From: CAWDVR01 sp044869805
GTDB lineage: Bacteria > Acidobacteriota > Thermoanaerobaculia > Multivoradales > SZUA-115
Assembly (NCBI GenBank): GCA_044869805.1
Contig: JBIOXV010000180.1
Coordinates: 1-64,000, forward strand
Direction of reading: 5' to 3'
DNA: 64,000 nt
A program made the translations under genes and the position numbers. The notes under the pieces were generated by a model, which was given only the letters and a program-made list of their open reading frames with translations, was not told the DNA's origin and ran no database searches. Numbering within the stretch: the stretch's first letter is position 1; every line of letters starts with the position of its first letter. Shown here in pieces: positions 21,227 to 28,547 of this stretch.

Positions 21227-22089
21227 CGGCCCCCCGCCCCGGCCAGCTCGCCGAGCTGGTCGAGCGCCAGGTAGCCGTGCTTCTTGACCAGCGCTTGGCC
21301 GCGCGCGCCGAGCAGGAAGTCGACCAGCGCCCGGACCTCGCCCTGCGGCGGGCCGGCGGTGATCACGAACAGCGGCCGCGCCAGCGGGTACTCGCCGGCG
21401 GCGATCGCTTCGGCCGTGGGTTGCACGATCGCGCCGTCCTCGCCACGGATGCCGAGCGCGAAGACCTTCACCCCATCGGCCCACGAGGCCGAGAGCTGCG
21501 AGATGGCGCCGCGCGAGCCGGCCACCTTGCTGCGCGCCTCCTCGTTGGCCCCCACCTCCGGGTGGCTGACCAGCGGCGCCTTCTTCGGGTCACCGTAGAG
21601 CCAGTGGGCGAAGACCTCCCAGGTGCCGCGGCCGGGCTCCTTGTTGAAGACGGCGATGCGCTGGTCGGCGCCGCCGAGCTCCTTCCAGTTGCGGGCCCGG
21701 CCCTCGTAGATCGCCTGCACCTGCGCCTTGGAGAGAGCCCGGACGCCGCCCTCCCACACGTCACGCGACACGATCAGGGCCACGGCGTCGGAGCCGATCT
21801 GGACCGGGTGGAAGCGGACACCCGGAAATCGCGCACGGTCGCCCTCGGCGAGCGGCTTCGAGGACATGGCGACCTCCGCCCGCCCCTCGCCCAGCGCGGC
21901 GATGCCACCCGAGCTGCCGCCCTGGGTGTCGACGGTGATCGCCAGCCCGGCCTCGGCGCGCAGCGCCTCGGCCGCCTCGCTGACCACCGGGTTGATGGTG
22001 GTCGAGCCGTTGACCCGCACCACCGGCACGGCGCCGAGCGCCGGTGAGAGGCCGAGGAGGAGCAGCGAGAGCCAGGTCTTCGCGCGCAG
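21223..22089 (-). CDS. pstS: Phosphate-type substrate-binding protein PstS
   Basis: Periplasmic oxyanion-binding protein of the Pst importer. Typical PstS elements are VNGSTTINPVVSEAA (phosphate loop), TQGGSSGGIAAL and FNKEPGRGTWEVF. A GTG at 22029 would begin directly at the mature domain without a signal peptide. However, the 20 codons upstream encode a convincing one (RAKTWLSLLLLGLSPALGA), and a CTG at 22089 sits 5 bases after AGGAGG. I therefore propose CTG initiation, giving 288 residues. It lies between arsM and pstC, so arsenate or phosphate are both possible ligands. Confidence 0.8.
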   Translation of the reverse strand: MRAKTWLSLLLLGLSPALGAVPVVRVNGSTTINPVVSEAAEALRAEAGLAITVDTQGGSSGGIAALGEGRAEVAMSSKPLAEGDRARFPGVRFHPVQIGSDAVALIVSRDVWEGGVRALSKAQVQAIYEGRARNWKELGGADQRIAVFNKEPGRGTWEVFAHWLYGDPKKAPLVSHPEVGANEEARSKVAGSRGAISQLSASWADGVKVFALGIRGEDGAIVQPTAEAIAAGEYPLARPLFVITAGPPQGEVRALVDFLLGARGQALVKKHGYLALDQLGELAGAGGR

Positions 22090-22101
22090 GGTGCCCTCCT
22101 C

Positions 22102-23289
22102 TCAGCAGCAGCCATCCGGGCCGCAGCAGGGCGCGGCCGGCTCGGTAGTGGCGTGGTAGTCGAGCCCCTTGGTCTCGCGCGGGTGGCGGCGCGCGGTGCG
22201 CGAGCAGTCGAAGGGCAGGGCCTCTCCCGCCGTCACCGGCACGCGCGGCTCGAGCACCTCGAACGAGCCGCGGTAGGGCTCTTGCTGGTAGAGGCGGAAG
22301 GTCTTCTCGCACACCGCGTAGCGCTCGCCGCGCCGCAGGCGGTGGCCGTCGTCGTCGAGCACCTCCTTGAACGGCCCGCGGTAGATCACCGCCTGCCGGT
22401 GCTCGAAGCAGGGGCCTTGCTTGCCGGTGAAAGCCTCGACGGTCAGCGAGCGGAACTCGATGCCGGCCACCGTGCGCCAGGGCTCGCGCGAGAAGGAGAG
22501 GATGCGCACGCCGTGGAACCCCGCCTCCTCGAAGGCGGCGAGGAACCCCTCCTCGGTGAGCGCGCCGGAGATGCAGCCGCTCCACAGCTCGGGGTCGGCG
22601 GCGAGCTCGGCGGGCACCGGCTCGTCGGCCACGATGTCGGAGATCACCGCCCGGCCGCCGGGGCGCAGCACGCGGAAGATCTCGGCGAACAGGCGCCGCT
22701 TCTCGCCGGTCTCCACCAGGTTGAGCACGCAGTTCGACACCACCACGTCCACCGACCCGGAGGCGACCAGCGGCCGCGTGCGCCGCAGCTCGTCGGCGAG
22801 CGCCGCGGCCTCGAACCAGCCCTCGGACGAGGTCACGGGGCGCCGCGCCAGCTCGGCGTCGAGCAGGTCGAGGTCCAGCCCCAGGTCCTGGATGCGGCCG
22901 CGGCGGAACTCCACGTTGCCGTAGCCCAGGGTGGCCGCGACCCGCGGCGCGTTGCGGCGGGCGACGGCCAGCATCTCCGCCGTCATGTCGACGCCGATCA
23001 CCCGGCCCTGGGCGCCGACCACCTGCGAGGCGATGAAGCAGATCTTGCCCGTGCCGCTCCCCAGGTCGAGCACCGTCTCCCCCGGCAGCAGGTGGCGGCT
23101 GGGGTCACCGCAGCCGTAGTCGCGTTCCAGCACCTCGGCCGGGATGGCGGCGAGGTACCTGGGGTCGTAGTCCACCGGGCAGCAGAGGTCGGCGACGCGC
23201 TCCTGGGCTCCCTGGCGGTAGCGCGCGCGCACCGCGGCTTCGACGGCGGACGGCGATGGGGCTTCACTCACGGCGACGCTCGGCGGCAT
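22102..23289 (-). CDS. arsM: Arsenite S-adenosylmethionine methyltransferase ArsM-type
   Basis: SAM-dependent methyltransferase predicted to methylate trivalent arsenic in the cytoplasm. The SAM site is VLDLGSGTGKICF. Three cysteine sites expected of ArsM are visible: C36-C37 (LCCPV), Cys187 in SNCVLNLV, and Cys239 in GCISGA. At 395 residues it carries a long C-terminal half found in larger ArsM proteins and ends in CCGPDGCC, an added thiol motif able to bind metalloids. ATG at 23289. It is first or second gene of the island, 12 bases before the proposed pstS start. Confidence 0.85.
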   Translation of the reverse strand: MPPSVAVSEAPSPSAVEAAVRARYRQGAQERVADLCCPVDYDPRYLAAIPAEVLERDYGCGDPSRHLLPGETVLDLGSGTGKICFIASQVVGAQGRVIGVDMTAEMLAVARRNAPRVAATLGYGNVEFRRGRIQDLGLDLDLLDAELARRPVTSSEGWFEAAALADELRRTRPLVASGSVDVVVSNCVLNLVETGEKRRLFAEIFRVLRPGGRAVISDIVADEPVPAELAADPELWSGCISGALTEEGFLAAFEEAGFHGVRILSFSREPWRTVAGIEFRSLTVEAFTGKQGPCFEHRQAVIYRGPFKEVLDDDGHRLRRGERYAVCEKTFRLYQQEPYRGSFEVLEPRVPVTAGEALPFDCSRTARRHPRETKGLDYHATTEPAAPCCGPDGCC

Positions 23290-23357
23290 GGCGACTCCTC
23301 GAGAAGGGCGGGAGGCGAGGCGCGCTCCCGCGACACTGGATGAGCGGTGCAGGCGGG

Positions 23358-24098
23358 CTAGGCGGGCGGCGCGCGGCCGGCCGAGGCGGTGGCGGCGGCC
23401 GGCAGGAGGCGGTGCGGCACGGGCGGCAGGAGTGGGCGACGCAGGGCGGCGAGCAGGCGGTGGAGCAAGCGCCGCAGCGGCTGCCAGGGGCCGGCCGTCG
23501 AAGCCCTGCGCCGGGCGAGCCAGGCCTCGAGGTCCCGCGGCCGGTCGAGGTCCGCCAAGGGCTCCAGGAGCTCGATCTCGAAGCCCGCGGCGGAGAGCGC
23601 GGTAGAGAGCTGCGCCAGCGTCTCTCGCCCGCACCAGGCCACCGCGGAGAGCAGCTCGGCGATCGGCCGCGCGGCGGCCAGCAGGTAGATGCCACCGTCC
23701 GGCGACGGCCCGAGCACCACGCGCCTGGCGTCGGCCCGCAGGCCCTCCAGGGCACGACGAAGCTGGCCGGCGGCGAGGCCGGGGACGTCGGTGCCGACCA
23801 CGATCACCGGGCCGGCGGTCTCGGCGAAGGCCGATTCGAGGGCCGCGGCCAAACGGCGGCCGAAGCTGCCGCTCCCTTGCGCCCAGCGTTCGACGCCGCC
23901 GGGCAGCGGCAAGGGGTCGGGCGAGGAGACCCGGACGCGGCAGCCGCAAGCGCGCCCGGCCTCGATGGCGGCCGCGAGTCCCGCGGCGTGGAGCGTCGCC
24001 TCGACGTGCCCCAGACGCTGCGGCAGCAGGCGGCGGCGCGAGCTCTCGCGCTTTGGTCCGAGGGTGAAGACGAGCAGGATGGGCGTCGTGGTCGCCAT
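23358..24098 (-). CDS. DUF2064 / TIGR04282-like glycosyltransferase
   Basis: 246-residue transferase of the DUF2064 group, a GT-A-like fold often found beside arsenic-linked radical SAM genes and named for arsenosugar synthesis. The core VVGTDVPGL and VLGPSPDGGIYLLA match the family's metal/nucleotide-binding region. The usual N-terminal KxPxPGxVKTRL motif is poorly preserved (LGPKRESSRRRLLPQRLG), and an Arg/Pro-rich tail of about 45 residues follows the domain. It is the promoter-proximal gene of the minus-strand island; a 68-base gap separates it from arsM. The donor and acceptor are unknown. Confidence 0.72.
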   Translation of the reverse strand: MATTTPILLVFTLGPKRESSRRRLLPQRLGHVEATLHAAGLAAAIEAGRACGCRVRVSSPDPLPLPGGVERWAQGSGSFGRRLAAALESAFAETAGPVIVVGTDVPGLAAGQLRRALEGLRADARRVVLGPSPDGGIYLLAAARPIAELLSAVAWCGRETLAQLSTALSAAGFEIELLEPLADLDRPRDLEAWLARRRASTAGPWQPLRRLLHRLLAALRRPLLPPVPHRLLPAAATASAGRAPPA

Positions 24099-24118
24099 GG
24101 GACGCGGGGTCTCCTGGC

Positions 24119-24124
24119 AGTATA
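24119..24124 (-). promoter_or_regulatory. Probable -10 box of the arsenic/phosphate operon
   Basis: TATACT on the minus strand (five of six matches to TATAAT), 20 bases upstream of the DUF2064 gene's ATG. No clear -35 is seen, so an activator may be needed. No ArsR-type or Pho-box repeat was recognised around it. Confidence 0.4.
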
Positions 24125-24246
24125 CGACGCGGCCCTGGGGCTCGGATGGGCGGGCGCGCGGCGCCCTCCCGCAGAGGCGCTCCCGCGCCGATGGCCGCGT
24201 CGCTCCCGCCGCCGGGGCGCCGGGAGTGACGCGCTATCATGCGCGC

Positions 24247-24666
24247 GTGCTCCGCTACCTGGCGCTGTCGATCACCCTGCTGGTGCTGGCGATGGCCGCC
24301 TTCGCCTTCGGGCTCGACACCCTGGGCCAGCTCCCGCGCACCGCCGAAGTGGACCTCTCGTTCGGGGTCGGCCACCTGCCACCCAGGATCGTGCTCGGCA
24401 CCTGGTTGGTGGAGGCCGTGGGGCTCTCGGCGCTGCTGCTCTTGATCCAGGGCCGCATGGCCACCTGGTGGCTCGACGGCCTGATGGCGGGCTGGGTGGC
24501 GTGGGTGTTCCGCGGCCCGCTGCTGGTCTTGACCGCCACCGGCGCCGCCCGCCTCGACCCGGCGCCCTTCTGGGCCATGGCCTGGCGCTGGCTCCTGCTC
24601 TACAGCCTGTGCGGCCTGCTCGCCGCGGCCGTGGCGCGAGGGGGCAAGCTGGAGCGCGGGCGTTGA
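24247..24666 (+). CDS. Small integral membrane protein of the polyketide cluster
   Basis: 139-residue hydrophobic protein of unknown function with three to four predicted transmembrane helices (about residues 4-22, 46-62, 73-92 and 107-127). The GTG start is only 6 bases after a possible -10 box TATCAT (24235-24240), suggesting a leaderless transcript. Its stop overlaps the TTG start of the type III PKS (TTGA), so the two are translationally coupled and it is likely part of the pathway, for example as membrane anchor or transport aid. Confidence 0.65.
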   Translation: MLRYLALSITLLVLAMAAFAFGLDTLGQLPRTAEVDLSFGVGHLPPRIVLGTWLVEAVGLSALLLLIQGRMATWWLDGLMAGWVAWVFRGPLLVLTATGAARLDPAPFWAMAWRWLLLYSLCGLLAAAVARGGKLERGR

Positions 24667-25727
24667 GGATCGCCGCCGTGGGGAAGGCCTTTCCCCCGCA
24701 CTTCTACGACCAGCAGCAGCTCCTGGACGCCCTCAAGCAGCACTGGGCCGATCGCCACTACAACCTGGCCCGCCTCGAGAGCCTGCACAAGAACGTGCTG
24801 GTCGGCGGCCGGCACCTGGCGCTGCCGATCGAGGACTACGACCGCCTGGCGACCTTCGGCGACGCCAACGATGCCTGGATCCGCGTCGCCCAGGAGGTGG
24901 GCGAGGCGGCGGTACGCGACGGGCTGGCCACGGCCGGCCTCTCGACCGACGACGTGGCGGCGATCTTCTTCGTCACCGTCACCGGCGTCGCCACGCCCTC
25001 GATCGACGCCCGGCTGATGAACCGTCTGGGCTTGAGGCCGGACGTGAAGCGCAACCCGATCTTCGGCCTCGGCTGCGTGGCCGGGGCGGCGGGGATCGCC
25101 CGCGCCGCCGACTACGTGAAGGCCTACCCCGACCAGGTGGCGGTGCTGCTGTCGGTCGAGCTCTGTTCGCTCACCTTGCAGCGCGAAGACCTCTCGATCC
25201 CCAACCTCATCGCCTCGGGCCTGTTCGGCGACGGCGCCGCCGCCGTGGTGGTGACCGGCGCCGAGCGCTCTCCGCCGCCGGGCGCGCCGGGCGGCCCGCG
25301 GGTGGTGGCCACGCGCTCGATCTTCTACCCCGACTCCGAGCGCGTCATGGGCTGGGACATCTCGGAGCGCGGCTTCAAGATCGTGCTCGACTCGAGCGTG
25401 CCCGACGTGGCGCGCGACTTCCTGCGCGCCGACGTCGACGCCTTCCTCGCCGATCAGGGTCTCGGCCGCGCGGACATCGCCTCGTGGGTGGCCCATCCCG
25501 GCGGGCCCAAGGTGCTGGAGGCCATGGCCGAGGCCCTGGAGCTTCCCGCCGGGGCGCTCGACGTGACCTGGCGCAGCCTGCGCGAGGTGGGCAACCTCTC
25601 CTCGACCTCGGTGCTGCTGGTGCTCAAGGACACGCTGGAGCAGCACCGCCCGCCCCCCGGCAGTCTCGGCCTGCTGATGGCCATGGGCCCGGGCTTCTGC
25701 TCGGAGCTGGTGTTGTTGGAGTGGTAA
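24663..25727 (+). CDS. Type III polyketide synthase (chalcone/alkylresorcinol synthase family)
   Basis: Homodimeric iterative ketosynthase that extends an acyl starter with malonyl-CoA to alkylpyrones or alkylresorcinols. The 354-residue protein has the full Cys-His-Asn triad: Cys138 (FGLGCVAGA), His278 (VAHPGGPK) and Asn311 (GNLSSTS), plus the C-terminal MGPGFCSEL typical of the family. TTG start coupled to the preceding membrane-protein gene. Neighbouring ACP, acyl-AMP ligase, ICMT-like methyltransferase and flavoprotein suggest a long-chain fatty starter and a methylated phenolic lipid or quinone product. Confidence 0.92.
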   Translation: MRIAAVGKAFPPHFYDQQQLLDALKQHWADRHYNLARLESLHKNVLVGGRHLALPIEDYDRLATFGDANDAWIRVAQEVGEAAVRDGLATAGLSTDDVAAIFFVTVTGVATPSIDARLMNRLGLRPDVKRNPIFGLGCVAGAAGIARAADYVKAYPDQVAVLLSVELCSLTLQREDLSIPNLIASGLFGDGAAAVVVTGAERSPPPGAPGGPRVVATRSIFYPDSERVMGWDISERGFKIVLDSSVPDVARDFLRADVDAFLADQGLGRADIASWVAHPGGPKVLEAMAEALELPAGALDVTWRSLREVGNLSSTSVLLVLKDTLEQHRPPPGSLGLLMAMGPGFCSELVLLEW

Positions 25728-25731
25728 GGGA

Positions 25732-25857
25732 GGCGCGCCGTAGATGGCGGCGCGGGTCCTGTCGCCGCACCACCCCACTGCGGTCCTCGCTCGCGGACTC
25801 GCTGCGGTCCTCGTGGGGTCCCCGTGCGGCGCCACCCGCGCCGGCAATCGACGCGCC
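25732..25857. repeat. Palindromic intergenic element (126 bp)
   Basis: Long imperfect palindrome between the PKS and methyltransferase genes: GGCGCGCCGTAGATGG... at the left pairs with ...CAATCGACGCGCC at the right, and CCACCCCA with TGGGGTCC nearer the centre. The centre holds two direct copies of CTGCGGTCCTCG (25779-25790 and 25802-25813). Likely a dispersed repeat and possibly a transcript-processing hairpin. Confidence 0.7.
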
Positions 25858-25889
25858 GGGGGGAAGGAAAAGAGAGAAGAGGGGTTTGT

Positions 25890-25895
25890 TAGAGT
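25890..25895 (+). promoter_or_regulatory. Possible -10 box for a leaderless ICMT transcript
   Basis: TAGAGT ends 6 bases before the GTG start at 25902, the spacing expected when transcription starts at or next to the start codon. There is no -35 match at the normal distance, though a purine-rich stretch (AAGGAAAAGAGAGAAGAG) lies just upstream. Confidence 0.35.
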
Positions 25896-25901
25896 GGCCG
25901 C

Positions 25902-26498
25902 GTGAGTGAGTTGGGTGGGATTTCTAGCAAGACGCTCTACCTGGGGCTGGTGCTCGCGGTGGTTCTGGAGCGCCTGGTCGAGTTGGTTGTTTCTCGGCGC
26001 CATGAGAAGGCGCTGATCGCAAAGGGCGGGAAGGAGGCGGGGGCCGAGCACTTCCCGCTGATGGTCGTCTTCCACACGCTCTTTTTGATCGCCTGCCCGC
26101 TCGAGGTCTTCCTCCTGGACCGGCCGTTCGTGCCGGCGCTCGGGCTGACCATGCTGGCGCTGCTGGTGGGGGCCATGGCGCTGCGCTACTGGGCGATCGC
26201 CACGCTCGGCGAACACTGGACCGCGCGCGTGATCGTGGTGCCTGGGGCGTCGGCCGTCACCGGCGGGCCCTACCGCTTCGCCCGCCACCCCAACTACCTC
26301 GCCGTGGTGGTGGAGATGTTCGCCCTGCCGCTGGTGCACACGGCCTGGACGACGGCGCTCGTCGCCTCCCTCGGCAACGCCGCCATCCTCTCGCTGCGCA
26401 TCCGCGCCGAGGAGGCGGCGCTCGCCGGCACCGGCGACTACCAGGCGGCCTTGGGCGCGCGGCCGCGCTTCCTGCCGGGGCTCGGCGGCCGCGGCTAG
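25902..26498 (+). CDS. Isoprenylcysteine carboxyl methyltransferase (ICMT)-family protein
   Basis: Membrane methyltransferase of 198 residues with five or so hydrophobic helices and the family core GPYRFARHPNYLAVV followed by the C-terminal glutamate region LRIRAEEAAL. In phenolic-lipid clusters such as srsABC and bpsAB, proteins of this family O-methylate the type III PKS product, which is the best guess here. GTG start, possibly leaderless. It lies after the PKS and before the ACP gene. Confidence 0.85.
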   Translation: MSELGGISSKTLYLGLVLAVVLERLVELVVSRRHEKALIAKGGKEAGAEHFPLMVVFHTLFLIACPLEVFLLDRPFVPALGLTMLALLVGAMALRYWAIATLGEHWTARVIVVPGASAVTGGPYRFARHPNYLAVVVEMFALPLVHTAWTTALVASLGNAAILSLRIRAEEAALAGTGDYQAALGARPRFLPGLGGRG

Positions 26499-26518
26499 AG
26501 GGAGCGGGGAGCGAGGCG

Positions 26519-26761
26519 ATGGACGAGCGCGACATCCTCGCCGGCGTGGCCGCCGTCGCCCGCGAGCACCTGGCCTGGAGCGGACCCCTGCTGCCCGAGA
26601 TGCGGCTGATCGAGGACCTGAACCTCGATTCGATCCGCCTGCTGACGCTCGCCGTCGAGGTGGAGAACCGCTTCCGCGTCTGCCTGGACGAGATGGACGA
26701 GGCGGCGATCGCCACGGTCGGCGACCTGGTAGCGGCGGTGCGGAGGAAGCTTGGAGGCTGA
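26519..26761 (+). CDS. Acyl carrier protein
   Basis: 80-residue carrier protein with the phosphopantetheine attachment site Ser38 in NLDSIRLL and the acidic helix EVENRF. It is probably loaded by the acyl-AMP ligase whose TTG start overlaps its last codons, and then hands an acyl starter to the type III PKS. The ATG follows GGGAGCGAGGCG. It is distinct from the housekeeping AcpP, which has LGADSLD rather than LNLDSIR. Confidence 0.88.
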   Translation: MDERDILAGVAAVAREHLAWSGPLLPEMRLIEDLNLDSIRLLTLAVEVENRFRVCLDEMDEAAIATVGDLVAAVRRKLGG

Positions 26762-28547
26762 CCCCAAGGCGACGTTGACCGCGTGCCTCGAGTGGGCAGC
26801 CAGGCAAGGGCGCGGCGGCCTGCGCTTCGTGGCGCGCGACGAGCGCGCGCGCTTCCTGCCCTGGTCCGAGGTCCACGATCGCGCACGCGCCGTGGCCGGC
26901 GCGCTGCAAGGGCTGGGCATCGAGCGCGGCGAGCGGGTGGCGATCGTCTTTCCCACGGCTCCGGAGTTCTTCGATAGCTTCTTCGGCGCCCTGCTGGCCG
27001 GCGCGGTGCCGGTGCCGCTCTACCCGCCCGTGCGCCTCGGCCGGCTCGCCGAGTACCACCGCCAGACCGCGGCGATGATCGGCGCGGCGGGCGCCCGGCT
27101 GGTGCTCGCCGACGGCAGGGTCAAGCGGCTGCTCGGCGAGACCATCGCCGCCGCCCGCCCGGCGCTCGGCTGCCGGCGGCTCGACGAGCTGCCGGCCGGC
27201 GGCTACTCGCGGGTGGAGATCGGTGCGGCCGACCTCGGCCTGGTGCAGTTCTCCTCCGGCACCACCGTCGACCCCAAGCCCGTGGCCCTCTCCCACCGGG
27301 CGCTGATGGCGCAGGCCACGGTGATCGACGGCCTGTGGCCGGACCGCCTGGGGGAAGTGCCGACGGGGGCCTCCTGGCTGCCGCTCTACCACGACATGGG
27401 GCTGATCGGCTGTGTGCTGCCGGCCATGGAGCTGCCTTCCGAGATGACGCTGATCGGCCCCGAGGTCTTCGTCAGCCGGCCGGCGATCTGGCTTCGAACT
27501 ATCAGCCGCTACCGCACGGCGATCTCGCCGGCGCCCAACTTCGCCTACGGCCTCTGCGCCGCCAAGGTGCGCGACGAGGAGATCGCGGGGATCGACCTCT
27601 CCTGCTGGCGCGTGGCGCTCAACGGCGCCGAGGCAGTGGCGCCACCGGTGCTCAGGGCGTTCATCGAGCGCTTCGCACCCTACGGCTTTCGCGCCGAGGC
27701 CCTGACCCCGGTCTACGGCCTCTCCGAGGCGGCGCTCGCCGTGACCTTCTCGGCCCTCGACCGGCCCTTCTCCAGCCGGCGCTTCGCCCGCGAGCCGCTG
27801 GCCCGCGAAGGTCGCGCGGCCGAGGCGGCGGACGGCGTCGAGCTGGTCTCCGTGGGCCGGCCGCTGCCGGGCTTCGCGCTGCGCGTCGTGGACCAAGGCG
27901 GGGAGGACTTGCCCGCGGGCCGCGTCGGGCGGCTGCTGGTCACCGGCCCCTCGCTGATGGAGGGCTACCTCGGCCGGCCCGAGGCCACGGCCGAGGTGCT
28001 CTCCGACGGCTGGCTCGACACCGGCGACCTGGGGTTCCTCGCCGGCGGCGAGCTGTACTTGACCGGCCGCGCCAAGGACCTGATCGTGCTGCGTGGCAGG
28101 AACTACGCGCCGGAGGCGATCGAGCACGCCCTTTCCGGCCTGCCCGGGGCGCGTGCCGGCTGCGCGGTGGCGGCCTCCTGGCTGCCCGAGGGCGCTGATG
28201 GCGAGCGGCTGGCGCTGTTTCTCGAGGCGGCGCGCGGCGCGAGCGCGGCGAGACGGGTGGAGCTTGCCGAGGCGGCGCGGCGTGCGGTCCTCGCCTCGAC
28301 CGGCCTCGCCGCCGACGAGGTGCTGGTGCTCGCGCCGGGCACTCTGCCGCGCACCTCCTCCGGCAAGCTCCGCCGCGGCGAAACCCTGCGGCGTCACTTG
28401 GCCGGCGAGCTCGCGCCGCCGGCCCCCGTCACTTCCCTGCGCCTGGCCGGGGCGGTGGCCCGCTCGAGCCTCGCCTACGCGCGCCTGCGCGTGGCCCGGG
28501 CCGCCGCCGGGCGACGCTCGCGCGCGCCGGCGCGCGGCGATGCCTGA
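26751..28547 (+). CDS. Fatty-acyl-AMP ligase (AMP-binding enzyme)
   Basis: 598-residue ANL-superfamily adenylating enzyme of the FAAL type, which activates fatty acids as acyl-adenylates for transfer to an ACP. Visible motifs are FSSGTTVDPKPV (P-loop), WLPLYHDMGLIG, VYGLSEAAL, TGDLGFL and the FAAL-like GRAKDLIVLRGRNYAPEAIE, ending with the catalytic-Lys region RTSSGKLRR. The TTG start overlaps the ACP gene by 11 bases, implying coupled synthesis of donor and acceptor. An Arg/Ala-rich tail of about 40 residues follows the domain. Confidence 0.9.
   Translation: MEADPKATLTACLEWAARQGRGGLRFVARDERARFLPWSEVHDRARAVAGALQGLGIERGERVAIVFPTAPEFFDSFFGALLAGAVPVPLYPPVRLGRLAEYHRQTAAMIGAAGARLVLADGRVKRLLGETIAAARPALGCRRLDELPAGGYSRVEIGAADLGLVQFSSGTTVDPKPVALSHRALMAQATVIDGLWPDRLGEVPTGASWLPLYHDMGLIGCVLPAMELPSEMTLIGPEVFVSRPAIWLRTISRYRTAISPAPNFAYGLCAAKVRDEEIAGIDLSCWRVALNGAEAVAPPVLRAFIERFAPYGFRAEALTPVYGLSEAALAVTFSALDRPFSSRRFAREPLAREGRAAEAADGVELVSVGRPLPGFALRVVDQGGEDLPAGRVGRLLVTGPSLMEGYLGRPEATAEVLSDGWLDTGDLGFLAGGELYLTGRAKDLIVLRGRNYAPEAIEHALSGLPGARAGCAVAASWLPEGADGERLALFLEAARGASAARRVELAEAARRAVLASTGLAADEVLVLAPGTLPRTSSGKLRRGETLRRHLAGELAPPAPVTSLRLAGAVARSSLAYARLRVARAAAGRRSRAPARGDA

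Noticed and set aside
18575..22089. Plain Pho-regulon pst operon
   Set aside because: No phoU, phoB/phoR or Pho-box was seen, and the genes are coupled to radical SAM and lie beside arsM, so an arsenic-linked system fits better, though phosphate uptake is not excluded.
25779..25813. Two short direct repeats CTGCGGTCCTCG considered as a CRISPR seed
   Set aside because: Only two copies with an 11-base separation inside a palindrome; no spacers or cas genes.
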